DNA from: Clostridia bacterium | Lineage (GTDB): Bacteria > Bacillota > Clostridia > Oscillospirales > Butyricicoccaceae | Direction of reading: 5' to 3' | NCBI GenBank assembly: GCA_017560175.1 | Contig: JAFYOK010000151.1 | Coordinates: forward strand, 1 to 19,308 | Length of the DNA stretch: 19,308 nucleotides | Part shown: one piece after another, positions 8,641 to 15,956 of the stretch | Position numbering within the stretch: the first letter of the stretch is position 1 | Layout of the letters: the number at the start of each line of letters is the position of its first letter | Translations under genes and position numbers: made by a program | The notes under the pieces: generated by a model | Seen by the model: only the letters and a program-made list of their open reading frames with translations | Database searches by the model: none | Told to the model about the DNA's origin: nothing

Positions 8641-9773
8641 GATGGTTCCTCCCAGATTCTCTCGATCAATGTGCGGCAGAGTTCCTGCTGACGTTCACTC
8701 ATGGCCTGTCCGTTCTGTGTTTCATAAAGCTCCATAAACAGATCCAACGGCGATCGCTGTTCTACCCCTTCCAACGCTTCCACCTGTCCGCCGCTGCGTG
8801 TGCGTGTGTTGTCATAGTCCAGCTTCATCAGGTTAGGATAGATAACGCGCAGCTTGCCAATGGCATCGGGAATGTCTTCCTCATCGGTGAGTGTGATGTG
8901 ATAATAAACATTGCGGTCAAGGTGGTCGTAATAGGTCTTGGCGGTCAGTTCCATATAGCTGCCACGAATTTCCCTGAGGTCACGCATGGGCAGGAGCGGA
9001 ACAGTGCGAAGTTCAACTTCTCCCTTAGCTTCCAGTTCCACCACTGTGACCGATTTTTTATGATTTATTTCCGAAAAGGAGTATTTAAGCGGCGTACCGC
9101 AATAGCGCACAGTTTCGCGTCCTACCTTCTGTGGGCCATGGATATGCCCCAGCGCCACATAATCAAATCCGTCAAACACAGCACCATCCACATTGTCTGT
9201 GCCGCCCACCGACAGTTCTTCCGATTCGCAGGTCTCAGCGCCGGTGACAAACTGATGTGTGACCAACACATTACGAATCTCAGGGTCAATATTCATGCCC
9301 TCGATGGCCACACGCATGGCATCGGTATAGCTTTCGATCTCGACATCGTGGAAGGCTCGACGCACATGGATGGGCTTGATGAAAGGCAGCAGCCAGAAGG
9401 CAACTTTGCCATGGGTATCTTCCAACACTACCGGCTCGATCCTACCGTCATAAACCGGAGACAGATGAACACCGCTGTGCTCCATCAGCTTGCCGCCGAA
9501 AGCAATGCGTTCGGGAGAATCGTGGTTGCCGCTGATGACCAGTACGCAGGTTTTATGTTCGGCCAGACCACGCAGAAAGCCATCAAACAGGGTGACTGCC
9601 TCAGCTGACGGCACCGATTTATCATAAATATCTCCGGCAAGAATGACGGCATCGGGGCACTCTTCCTCGACGATTTGCAGGATCTCATTGAGTATATATG
9701 CCTGATCCTCCACCAGAGAAAAACCGCATAGGCGCTTGCCCAGATGGAGGTCGGAAAGATGGAGTAGTTTCAT
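8628..9773 (-). CDS. sbcD: SbcD, nuclease subunit of the SbcCD complex
   Basis: SbcD is the Mre11-like Mn2+-dependent phosphoesterase that works with SbcC on DNA double-strand ends and hairpins. The protein is 381 residues, and the calcineurin-like metal ligands are all present: D8 and H10 in SDLHLG, D48 in AGDIYD, N83/H84 in SGNHDS, H173 in VTHQF, H210 and H212 in ALGHIH. I chose the ATG at 9771-9773 because it gives the usual start MKLLHLSDLHLGK and has AAGGAG 5-6 nt upstream; the frame runs 10 codons further up but that adds non-family sequence. It is the first gene of the sbcDC operon. No convincing promoter is visible in the 140 nt before it, so some read-through from the serine dehydratase gene is possible. 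Confidence 0.96.
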   Translation of the reverse strand: MKLLHLSDLHLGKRLCGFSLVEDQAYILNEILQIVEEECPDAVILAGDIYDKSVPSAEAVTLFDGFLRGLAEHKTCVLVISGNHDSPERIAFGGKLMEHSGVHLSPVYDGRIEPVVLEDTHGKVAFWLLPFIKPIHVRRAFHDVEIESYTDAMRVAIEGMNIDPEIRNVLVTHQFVTGAETCESEELSVGGTDNVDGAVFDGFDYVALGHIHGPQKVGRETVRYCGTPLKYSFSEINHKKSVTVVELEAKGEVELRTVPLLPMRDLREIRGSYMELTAKTYYDHLDRNVYYHITLTDEEDIPDAIGKLRVIYPNLMKLDYDNTRTRSGGQVEALEGVEQRSPLDLFMELYETQNGQAMSERQQELCRTLIERIWEEPSCDR

Positions 9774-9787
9774 AAGTTCTCCTTCAT

Positions 9788-9905
9788 CCCAAGAAATGCA
9801 CACATTTCGTGGGAACCCTTTTCATTTTATAGATTTCCGGCGAATGAATCGCCCGGAAATCGACGCCGCCATTCTGACCGGCGGCGAGCTGAACCTTTGG
9901 TTCAG
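9788..9905. repeat. Cluster of four hairpins between sdaA and sbcD
   Basis: Four inverted repeats in a row fill most of this gap: 9788-9813 (CCCA-a-GAAATG / CATTTC-g-TGGG, loop CACA), 9832-9861 (GATTTCCGG...CCGGAAATC with an inner CGA/TCG pair), 9864-9886 (CGCCGCC...GGCGGCG) and 9889-9905 (CTGAACC-TTT-GGTTCAG). None has a U-tract, so they are not standard terminators. On the minus strand the last hairpin of the RNA ends about 14 nt before the sbcD ATG, next to its ribosome site. They may be an mRNA processing or stabilising region, or a degenerate palindromic repeat element. Confidence 0.65.
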
Positions 9906-9913
9906 GATACATT

Positions 9914-11473
9914 TTATTTATTCCTGCGGCTGACGATGCATTTTGCCGTTGGTGTAGTACACAGACCACCGCCGCAGGTGCAGCGCAGCTCAGCGGGCAG
10001 CTGTCTGCCGACACGCAGCATGGTCTCGATGGTCTCATCAAAGGGAATGACCTGGTCAAACCCCAGCATGGTCATATTGGCCGACAGGACAGCATTGCTC
10101 ATGGCCGTTACATTGCGGCTGATACAGGGGATCTCGGTCAATCCGCCGATGGGATCGCAGATCAGTCCCAGCAGATTCTGCAAAGCCAGCGAAGCTGCAT
10201 GGAGTCCCTGCTGCACTGTGCCACCCAACAGCTGCACAACACCGCAGGCCGCCATGGCCGAGGCTGCACCGTTCTCTGCCTGACATCCGGCGACCTCTGC
10301 GCCAAAAGTAGCCTGGTTGGCAATACATGCGCCGGCCAATCCGGCAGCCAACAGGCCACGAATGATCTCTTCATCGGTGCAGCCCATTTCCTCACCCACA
10401 GCCACCACCGCCGCCGGGACGACGCCGCTGGCACCTGCCGTCGGAGCCGCTGCCACGATATTGTGGGCACAGCTGTTTTCCATCACAGCCAGTGCATAAA
10501 ACATGGCCTTATCCAGCCAACCGCAGTTGACCGTGGGCACAACCGCCTTCTGTTCGGCCATTCTGCGGCTCTGATAAGGCAGGAATCCATATATAGGGGT
10601 TGTATCGGGGTCGGGTGCCTGCGCTGCCTGCCGCATGACAGCCAACGTCTTTGCGGCCTGCACCAACACCTGTTCAGCGGTCACTTCACCCAAAGCACAT
10701 TCATAGTCCAGCGCCAGTTCCCACAGAGCCTTACCTGTCCGGGTACCATAAGTCGTCATCTCTGCCGCTGTGCAGAACGGTGCTGTTCCGTCCACCTTCA
10801 TGGGAATGGGAAGTACAACCGGCGCACAGCGCACATAGCGCACACCGGGCAGATTTTCGGCCAACCTCGCCGCTTCTTCCGGCGAAACAACCATACCCGA
10901 TACAGTCAGCATCACGAAACCGTCATGTTCCTCGCTTCGGTCGATTTTCTTTCCACAGGCAGTCAGTTTTTCGGCTGTGGAATCGGTGCAGACAGCTTCA
11001 CAACAGACCAGCAGACGGTCACAACTGCCATCAATAAAGACAGGAAAGCCATCCAGTTCGACGATCTCAAACATACCGCCGCCTGTCGATAGGGTCAGCA
11101 CCGACAGCCCCACCTGTCCATCTTCGTCATAGATATCGATACGCGCCTCATTGGGATGACGAGCGCTGAGCTTTTCGGTGCGGAAGGTGATCTCCACCCC
11201 CAGCTGCTGCGCCATCTCTTCTGCATCCTTGATGCGTGGATCGTCATTCTCAAGCCCCAGCAGACCGCCGGTAAAGCCGAAGTTGGAACCCTGACCCACA
11301 CAGGTGCTGGGATAAGAGCCTTGGCTGTCATAGACAACAACCGCCTTTTTGATCTCTTTTCCCCAAAGCAGGCGGGTCTGACGGCCGATACGGGCACAAC
11401 CTGCCGAATGGGAGCTGGAAGGCCCTGCCATCAGCGGGCCCAATACATCATTGAAAATGCTGTGTGCTTGCAT
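9914..11473 (-). CDS. Single-chain L-serine dehydratase, [4Fe-4S] dependent
   Basis: Converts L-serine to pyruvate and ammonia in the cytoplasm with an oxygen-labile [4Fe-4S] cluster. The 519 residues combine both subunits known as separate SdaAB and SdaAA in Bacillus and many Clostridia. Residues 1-150 match the beta domain (MAGPSSSHSAG at 15-25, SARHPNEA); about 150-225 look like a degenerate form of the ACT-like part of SdaAB; about 240-519 are the alpha domain with AAAPTAGASGVVPA and EVAGCQAENGAASAMAA. Cluster cysteines are C397, C439 (ICDP) and C450 (IPCISRN); a Cys-rich tail (CTCGGGLC) closes the protein. The ATG has GAGGA 8 nt upstream. Its extended -10 promoter sits next to the terminator of the gene upstream. 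Confidence 0.95.
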   Translation of the reverse strand: MQAHSIFNDVLGPLMAGPSSSHSAGCARIGRQTRLLWGKEIKKAVVVYDSQGSYPSTCVGQGSNFGFTGGLLGLENDDPRIKDAEEMAQQLGVEITFRTEKLSARHPNEARIDIYDEDGQVGLSVLTLSTGGGMFEIVELDGFPVFIDGSCDRLLVCCEAVCTDSTAEKLTACGKKIDRSEEHDGFVMLTVSGMVVSPEEAARLAENLPGVRYVRCAPVVLPIPMKVDGTAPFCTAAEMTTYGTRTGKALWELALDYECALGEVTAEQVLVQAAKTLAVMRQAAQAPDPDTTPIYGFLPYQSRRMAEQKAVVPTVNCGWLDKAMFYALAVMENSCAHNIVAAAPTAGASGVVPAAVVAVGEEMGCTDEEIIRGLLAAGLAGACIANQATFGAEVAGCQAENGAASAMAACGVVQLLGGTVQQGLHAASLALQNLLGLICDPIGGLTEIPCISRNVTAMSNAVLSANMTMLGFDQVIPFDETIETMLRVGRQLPAELRCTCGGGLCTTPTAKCIVSRRNK

Positions 11474-11507
11474 AGATCTGTCCTCGCAGTTTTTCTTTCT
11501 GCCTACT

Positions 11508-11516
11508 ATTGTACCA
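11508..11516 (-). promoter_or_regulatory. Extended -10 promoter of the serine dehydratase gene
   Basis: On the minus strand TGG-TACAAT, an extended -10. The -35 at 17-nt spacing would be TTTCCG (11536-11531), a poor match lying inside the terminator hairpin at 11524-11548. The promoter therefore starts within the end of the upstream transcription unit. Confidence 0.55.
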
Positions 11517-11548
11517 CAAAAGAAAAGCCCCGGAAATACCGGGGCTTT
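11517..11548 (-). terminator. Intrinsic terminator of the DUF1847-LRR-PPC operon
   Basis: Arms AAAGCCCCGG (11524-11533) and CCGGGGCTTT (11539-11548), 5-nt loop. On the minus strand it is followed by UUUUCUUUU. It lies directly after the PPC gene, whose stop codon is at 11552. Confidence 0.9.
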
Positions 11549-11551
11549 AAA

Positions 11552-11968
11552 TCAGATATCCATAAAGAACCAATACTGGTAGGGTTTGCGCTCGATGGCC
11601 TCGGGATAAGGATAGACATAGACTTCCAGCATATTCTGGACGATGCCGCGGTCAAGATGACCGCCAAAGGCATTGAAGCTGTCATCCGATGCGGTGACAT
11701 GGAGGTGCAGGTTGGGCGCGCCGTCCTTACGGGAGATGTTGCCCTTGAGGCTGAGGATCTCCATGCTGCCCCGGTCCTTTTCGATGTACTTATAGCAGTT
11801 CTCAAAGCGATCCCATACGCCCAGGCGCAGATACTTGGTACCGCCGATGCCGGTGACCATACCGTGGCCGATCTGCTCCTTTTCGCAGAGTTCGGTCAGG
11901 CCATCAATGATGCTTTCGCCGGTCTCCATGATGGCAACGATATGATCTTCAAACTTCTTGTATCTCAT
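11552..11968 (-). CDS. PPC/DUF296 domain protein
   Basis: A 138-residue single-domain protein of the Plant and Prokaryote Conserved (PPC, DUF296) family. Visible marks: LKGNISRKDGAPNLHLHVT (about 74-92) and GGHLDRGIVQNMLEVYV (102-118). His88, His90 and His104 are the usual metal-binding set. In plants the domain is attached to AT-hooks (AHL proteins); the bacterial single-domain form is a small trimeric metal-binding protein, often called DNA-binding without direct proof. No AT-hook is present here. AGGAGGAG precedes the ATG. Fifteen bases separate it from the LRR gene upstream, so it is the third gene of the operon. Cellular role unknown. Confidence 0.92.
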   Translation of the reverse strand: MRYKKFEDHIVAIMETGESIIDGLTELCEKEQIGHGMVTGIGGTKYLRLGVWDRFENCYKYIEKDRGSMEILSLKGNISRKDGAPNLHLHVTASDDSFNAFGGHLDRGIVQNMLEVYVYPYPEAIERKPYQYWFFMDI

Positions 11969-11983
11969 AAAAGTCTCCTCCTC

Positions 11984-12697
11984 TTATACTTCCTTGGGTA
12001 TCCACCTCTGGCCGAAATCCTCTTCATCGGCTAAATCGAGATCAACACCCGGATAAAGGGCAAAGATGCGTCGATCTGGCAGGTCACTCTCCTGCCATTC
12101 TGCCGGATAGATGACCTCTCCCTCCATAAAGGACAGGATGGGCCACCAAAGGCTCCAATCGACCACAGGCGCACCATAAAGTTCAATGCATTCGGGTGCA
12201 TCGAATCCTTCACCGAAGACATGGCTCTCCTCTCCGCCGCCGATCTCCGCAAGCCCTGTGGGAATGACCGCATGATGGACAAACCCGGACGGGCCGCTGA
12301 ATGCACGGTCGCCGATGGATCTTACTGTCGAAGGCAGGCACAACTCGGCAAATGCATTGCCGAAAAAGGCGATCTCTCCGATATTTTCCAGTCCCTCATT
12401 CAAGGTCAAGCCTGTAATACCGCACTCATCAAAGGCAGCCTCGCCAATACGCTTAACGGTAGACGGAAGGATCAGTTCCTCCAGAAAACATCCTTCAAAA
12501 GCCGCACGGCCGATCGACGTGATGCCCTCTTCCAGGTGTAGCTCCAGTCCTCGTCCGCGCCAGGGCGGCACGGGGCCATCCTCCCAGCAGCGGGCATAGT
12601 CCCACATAAGACCGCTGCCCGAAATGGTCAGGCAGCCACTCTCTTCTTCCAGCGACCAGTGCAGATACTCGCCGCACTGTCCCTGCAGCATCGCCAT
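11984..12697 (-). CDS. Cytoplasmic BspA-type leucine-rich repeat protein
   Basis: A 237-residue protein with about three to four LRR_5 (Treponema/BspA-type) units between residues 50 and 145, for example ITSIGRAAFEGCFLEELILP, VKRIGEAAFDECGITGLTLN and LENIGEIAFFGNAFAELCLP. The N-terminus (WSLEEESGCLTISGSGLMWDY) is the short beta segment that often precedes such repeats in secreted proteins, yet no signal peptide or anchor is present, so this copy is predicted to stay inside the cell. The C-terminal 70 residues are acidic and Trp-rich without a family I recognise. AAGGAAG lies about 10 nt before the ATG, and the DUF1847 stop codon is only 3 nt upstream, so the two are very likely co-translated. 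Role unknown. Confidence 0.88.
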   Translation of the reverse strand: MAMLQGQCGEYLHWSLEEESGCLTISGSGLMWDYARCWEDGPVPPWRGRGLELHLEEGITSIGRAAFEGCFLEELILPSTVKRIGEAAFDECGITGLTLNEGLENIGEIAFFGNAFAELCLPSTVRSIGDRAFSGPSGFVHHAVIPTGLAEIGGGEESHVFGEGFDAPECIELYGAPVVDWSLWWPILSFMEGEVIYPAEWQESDLPDRRIFALYPGVDLDLADEEDFGQRWIPKEV

Positions 12698-12700
12698 GAT

Positions 12701-13345
12701 TTAGTCTTCCTTCTTGCCGAAGAAACGCTTCTTATAGTAACCTTCTGCGCCGTAGATGGCAGCCAGAGGATTGTGCATGGTAACGCGGTCCTTGGCAGCC
12801 AGAACAGTGACAGGGATCTCCAGATGCTTGATGGCCAGGGTATCGTGGCCAACACACAGACCCAGCAGGATGCAGAAATCGACCTTCTGCTCGTTCATAG
12901 CCAGCGCCTGGCCGATGGGGTTGCACATCGCCTCGTCGGCGCAGCCCGACAGACACTGGTCATCGCGCAGACCAATGGCACTCTTGGGCATGGAGCCGCT
13001 CTTGCAGCAGACCGATGTGACTTCAAACTCATGGTGGCGCAGGATCTTGCTGACCATAGCCGCTTCATTCTTCAGACCTGTGCAGAAGATGATGCCGAGC
13101 TTCTTAAAACCGGCCTTCTTGCAGAAGACGATGATCTCTTCCATACGGGACATACGGCCATAGCCTTCATGCTCGGTGGCAGCGGCAGCAACGGCGATCT
13201 TGTTGTCTTCCTCGGTCTGATAGCGAGACAGGGCATCAGCCTGCATCTCGGTGGCCTTGCAGGGGCAGACGGCCATGTACTTCTCGGGGTCACGCAGCTG
13301 GCAGCCCAGCTTGGTGCATTCGGCACACATATACATATTGGACAT
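12701..13345 (-). CDS. DUF1847 cysteine-rich metal-binding protein
   Basis: The 214 residues match the DUF1847 family: N-terminal cysteine cluster C7-x2-C10-x4-C15 followed by C27-P-C29, GRMSRMEEIIVFCKKAGFKKLGI-type segment, the middle CCKSGSMPKSAIGL, then DEAMCNPIGQALAMN, the LLGLCVGHDTL motif and PVTVLAAKDRVTMHNPLAA near the C-terminus. The many conserved cysteines suggest an iron-sulfur or zinc site, and the family occurs mostly in anaerobes; the activity is not known. AAAGGAG precedes the ATG. It is the first gene of a three-gene operon and has a TGG-TATAGT extended -10 upstream. Confidence 0.93.
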   Translation of the reverse strand: MSNMYMCAECTKLGCQLRDPEKYMAVCPCKATEMQADALSRYQTEEDNKIAVAAAATEHEGYGRMSRMEEIIVFCKKAGFKKLGIIFCTGLKNEAAMVSKILRHHEFEVTSVCCKSGSMPKSAIGLRDDQCLSGCADEAMCNPIGQALAMNEQKVDFCILLGLCVGHDTLAIKHLEIPVTVLAAKDRVTMHNPLAAIYGAEGYYKKRFFGKKED

Positions 13346-13377
13346 AATGAAAACTCCTTTTGTTTTATATTAAAACT

Positions 13378-13386
13378 ACTATACCA
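13378..13386 (-). promoter_or_regulatory. Extended -10 promoter of the DUF1847 operon
   Basis: Minus-strand TGG-TATAGT about 33 bases upstream of the DUF1847 ATG. No good -35 is seen at 17-nt spacing, as expected for an extended -10 promoter. It is divergent from the promoter at 13431-13439, about 50 bases away. Confidence 0.6.
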
Positions 13387-13410
13387 TACTTTTTCGCCCT
13401 CTGCCACTAC

Positions 13411-13439
13411 TGTAAATCCGATAAAAAATATGGTATACT
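13411..13439 (+). promoter_or_regulatory. Extended -10 promoter of the coiled-coil / thioesterase operon
   Basis: TGG-TATACT at 13431-13439, with a weak TGTAAA 17 nt upstream of the TATACT. Start near 13446 would exclude the GTG at 13440 as a start codon and supports the ATG at 13473. Confidence 0.62.
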
Positions 13440-13472
13440 GTGACCATCATGAAAAATCACGGAGGTATCCCT

Positions 13473-13805
13473 ATGGAATTGCTGCTCAACACCCAGCAGG
13501 AACGCTGCCGTATGGAGGTCTATAACGAATACCTGAAAAAGATCCCTCAGCTGCTGACCCAGCTGGAGGCTGTGGAAAAGATGTATGAAAAGGCGCTGAT
13601 GGAAGAACAGATGCTCCGGGACAAGGATCCTGCCGACCATTCGGTGATCCTCTATGCCGACCGCCTGGCCCGCACCAAGGCTCAGTGTGAAACACGCATG
13701 GCCGATATCCGCAACCAGTGCGAACTGGTCTTTGCCCTCAAAACACAGATCGAGGCCGAAAGCTCCGCTCTGCAGGCCCTCACCCACCCCAAAAAAGGAG
13801 AATAA
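13473..13805 (+). CDS. Small coiled-coil protein of unknown function
   Basis: A 110-residue, soluble, charged helical protein; I do not recognise a family. Residues 1-50 (for example IPQLLTQLEAVEKMYEKALM) and 65-105 (RLARTKAQCETRMADIRNQC) have heptad-like spacing of Leu/Ile/Met, suggesting a helical hairpin or dimer. The start is set by GGAGG at 13461-13465, 7 nt before the ATG; the frame runs up to 13440 but the predicted transcription start lies after that. Its 3' end carries AAAGGAG, the ribosome site of the thioesterase gene whose ATG follows 6 nt after the stop, so the two genes are co-expressed. A role linked to acyl-chain release is only a guess from this context. Confidence 0.75.
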   Translation: MELLLNTQQERCRMEVYNEYLKKIPQLLTQLEAVEKMYEKALMEEQMLRDKDPADHSVILYADRLARTKAQCETRMADIRNQCELVFALKTQIEAESSALQALTHPKKGE

Positions 13806-13811
13806 CCGTCC

Positions 13812-14549
13812 ATGCGCAGTAAAATCGAAGAAAAAACCTACATTCATATCAGTGATTGCGGTAACCGTCCCCAGCTGAGCCTGCCCGGCTGCTTCACCAT
13901 GTTTATGGACATGGCCACCGTCCACGGCGAAGAACTGGGCATGGGCATGAAAGCTCTGGCCGAGAAGGGCATCATCTGGGTAGCGTCCAAGACCCGTATC
14001 CTCATCCACCGCTGGCCTGCCATGCTGGAAAATGTCTCTGTCGCTACATGGCCCGAAGCACCCGGCCGTCTGCGCTGCAACCGCTTCTATTCCATGCACA
14101 GCGGTGATGCCATGATCGCTGAAGGCAAAACCGAATGGATCATGTTCGAACCCTCCACCGGCAAGATGGTCAAGACCGAAGGTAACTACCCCGAGAATAT
14201 CGAACACTGCCCCGATGTTGTCTGCGACCTGCCCTTCTCCCGTATCGATGACCATTTTGAAGACTGCACCCAACTGTGCAGCTATACCGTTTCTTCCAGA
14301 GATATCGACATCAGCCAGCACATGAACAATGTCCATTATGTCCGTGCGCTGATGGGCGCGCTGACCACAAAGCAGATTGAAGCTCTGGAGATCACCGGCG
14401 CCGAAGCCATCTTCCGCATCCAGTGCTACGAGGGTGAAGTGCTCTCCCTCCGCATGCGTGATTGGGAAAACGGCATCGACCTGGCCGCCGTTAAGGAAGA
14501 CGGCAAGACGGCCATGATTCTGAGACTGACCTGTGAAGGTGGAGTGTAA
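13812..14549 (+). CDS. Acyl-ACP thioesterase (FatA/FatB family)
   Basis: Hydrolyses acyl-ACP to free fatty acid in the cytoplasm. The 245 residues fit the bacterial members of PF01643, which are two tandem hotdog folds. The first contains LSLPGCFTMFMDMATVHGEELG (24-45) and IIWVASKTRILIHRWP; the second contains the diagnostic SSRDIDISQHMNNVHYV (161-177), with D164/D166, H170 and N172/N173 aligning with the DLDVNQHVNNVKY-type active-site segment of plant FatB. GKTEWIMFEPSTGKMVK ends the first hotdog. The start ATG has AAAGGAG at 13794-13800 inside the preceding gene. Chain-length preference cannot be read. Such enzymes in gut Firmicutes may adjust membrane lipid composition or supply free fatty acid. 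Confidence 0.93.
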   Translation: MRSKIEEKTYIHISDCGNRPQLSLPGCFTMFMDMATVHGEELGMGMKALAEKGIIWVASKTRILIHRWPAMLENVSVATWPEAPGRLRCNRFYSMHSGDAMIAEGKTEWIMFEPSTGKMVKTEGNYPENIEHCPDVVCDLPFSRIDDHFEDCTQLCSYTVSSRDIDISQHMNNVHYVRALMGALTTKQIEALEITGAEAIFRIQCYEGEVLSLRMRDWENGIDLAAVKEDGKTAMILRLTCEGGV

Positions 14550-14550
14550 G

Positions 14551-14588
14551 AAAAAAAGACCATCCGAATCAAATCGGATGGTCTTTTC
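14551..14588. terminator. Intrinsic terminator, bidirectional (thioesterase / MFS)
   Basis: Perfect 14-base arms AAAAGACCATCCGA (14554-14567) and TCGGATGGTCTTTT (14574-14587), loop ATCAAA. Flanking A-run and T-run serve both convergent genes. It begins two bases after the thioesterase stop. Confidence 0.93.
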
Positions 14589-14604
14589 AAATTTCATTTC
14601 AATT

Positions 14605-15786
14605 TTATGCCGACTTCTGCAGCTTCTTCTCCAGCGAACGGGCACGGAGGATGACGCAGGCACCAACAGCGGTGCAGATAAGGGCAAAGACAAACATAGC
14701 ACTCAGGCCGATGGTATCCTGCAGGATGCCGCCGAGGACGTTGCCGAGCATGGAACCGCAGCCTGTGGTCATCATACCGATCATGGTCTGACCCATGATC
14801 TGGTCCTGAGGTGCCAGATAATAGATGACGTAGTAGGCGACAACAACGGTCAGCAGGCCATAGGAAATGCTCTGGAAGAGCAGACCGAAGAACAGGACAT
14901 ACAGGTTGGGTGCCAGACAGACGATGAGGTTACGAACAAAGTAAGCACAGCCGCCCAGGACACACAGAGGCATAGGGCCGACCTTCTTCATCCACTTGGA
15001 TGCCTTGGCCATGACAGGCATTTCGCTCATGGCATTGACAAAGAGGGCCAGGCCATAAGTAGAGGTAGTGCCGCCCAGCTTACGGATAATGTTGGGCAGA
15101 TAGGTACCGAGGGCTGTATTGCCTGCCATGCAGCAGGAGAAGCCCAGCAGGATAAGGAAATAGACGGGGTAGGTCTTGATGATGCGGCCGATGGAGCTGT
15201 CCTTCTTACCGTCTTCACGCTTCTGACCCTTGGTCTGGGGCATCTGACGGAGCAGAACCAGCATGAATACGCCGAAGGAAACAAAGCCGACGGGCAGAAC
15301 CAGAGGATTGATCCAGTCGACGATCTTGCCGGCAAAAACAGCGGTGATGGCCCAGGCAACCGAACCAAGACCACGTGCCAGACCAAACTCAACCTCTACG
15401 CCATCCTGTGCATAACCGCTGGCGATGACCTGAATGAGGGGACCGGCGCTGATGTAGAGGCAGTAAAGCAGCGAATAGGCGATCATGACAACGATGGCAG
15501 GCAGATTCAACCATGCCATGCCGCAGAACAGAACTGCCATGGACAGCAGGATATAGATCAGCAGATCGTTGACCGTCATACGCTCGATCTTCATAATGAG
15601 AGAAGACAGCGCAGGGGCAATGAAAATGGAGGCTACGCAGGCCGTGCCGGTGACAACGCCGATCTGTGTATTGGATACACCCTTATACTGCAGAAAAACG
15701 GCAATAAAACCGGTGGCACAGCAGCCAACCAGGCAGAACAGAAAGTACAGAAGATTGTATTGATTTTTTGCACTCATAGATTTCAT
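14605..15786 (-). CDS. MFS transporter (MFS_1-like)
   Basis: A 393-residue integral membrane protein with about 12 hydrophobic segments in the 6+6 pattern and a central basic cytoplasmic loop (QTKGQKREDGKKDSS) between the halves. The amino-terminal half has KNQYNLLYFLFCLVGCC, FLQYKGVSNTQIGVVTG and IAPALSSLIMKIERM; this layout resembles the MFS_1_like / LacY-related group (sugar or nucleoside H+ symporters) more than drug-efflux families, but the substrate cannot be assigned. I chose the ATG at 15784-15786 (MKSMSAKNQYN), with GAGAGG 11 nt upstream; ATG at 15777 is an alternative. The open frame extends to 15951 but that stretch lacks a ribosome site and is not family-like. A TTGACA lies at 15845-15840 (minus) without a well-spaced -10. 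Confidence 0.88.
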   Translation of the reverse strand: MKSMSAKNQYNLLYFLFCLVGCCATGFIAVFLQYKGVSNTQIGVVTGTACVASIFIAPALSSLIMKIERMTVNDLLIYILLSMAVLFCGMAWLNLPAIVVMIAYSLLYCLYISAGPLIQVIASGYAQDGVEVEFGLARGLGSVAWAITAVFAGKIVDWINPLVLPVGFVSFGVFMLVLLRQMPQTKGQKREDGKKDSSIGRIIKTYPVYFLILLGFSCCMAGNTALGTYLPNIIRKLGGTTSTYGLALFVNAMSEMPVMAKASKWMKKVGPMPLCVLGGCAYFVRNLIVCLAPNLYVLFFGLLFQSISYGLLTVVVAYYVIYYLAPQDQIMGQTMIGMMTTGCGSMLGNVLGGILQDTIGLSAMFVFALICTAVGACVILRARSLEKKLQKSA

Positions 15787-15896
15787 AGAAGATAAAACCT
15801 CTCTTTCCAACCTATACTTTGACATACAGAGCAGGGGTTTGTCAACAGAAATCTCGACATAAAAAAGGGGAATCGAAAAGGTCTGCGATGCGTAGG

Positions 15897-15925
15897 TTGT
15901 ACATCGATCAGACGGGCAGTATTCT
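15897..15925 (+). promoter_or_regulatory. Promoter of the CAT-like acetyltransferase gene
   Basis: TTGTAC (15897-15902), 17-nt spacer, TATTCT (15920-15925). Transcription would begin near 15932, leaving a leader of about 25 nt that carries AAAGGAG at 15941-15947. Confidence 0.65.
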
Positions 15926-15956
15926 ATGGATATAAAGCATAAAAGGAGCATTATGT

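Noticed and set aside
5950..8691. Long plus-strand frames opposite sbcC
   Set aside because: Gln/Phe/Leu-rich products without family pattern; sbcC has every catalytic motif on the minus strand.
13407..14702. 431-codon minus-strand frame over the thioesterase and coiled-coil genes
   Set aside because: Crosses the bidirectional terminator and two real genes; product has no family features.
14533..15795. 420-codon plus-strand frame opposite the MFS gene
   Set aside because: Asp/Gln/His-rich shadow; it starts inside the thioesterase gene and passes through its terminator.
15787..15951. N-terminal extension of the MFS protein to 15951
   Set aside because: No ribosome site there, the extra residues are not family-like, and the stretch overlaps the divergent promoter region.
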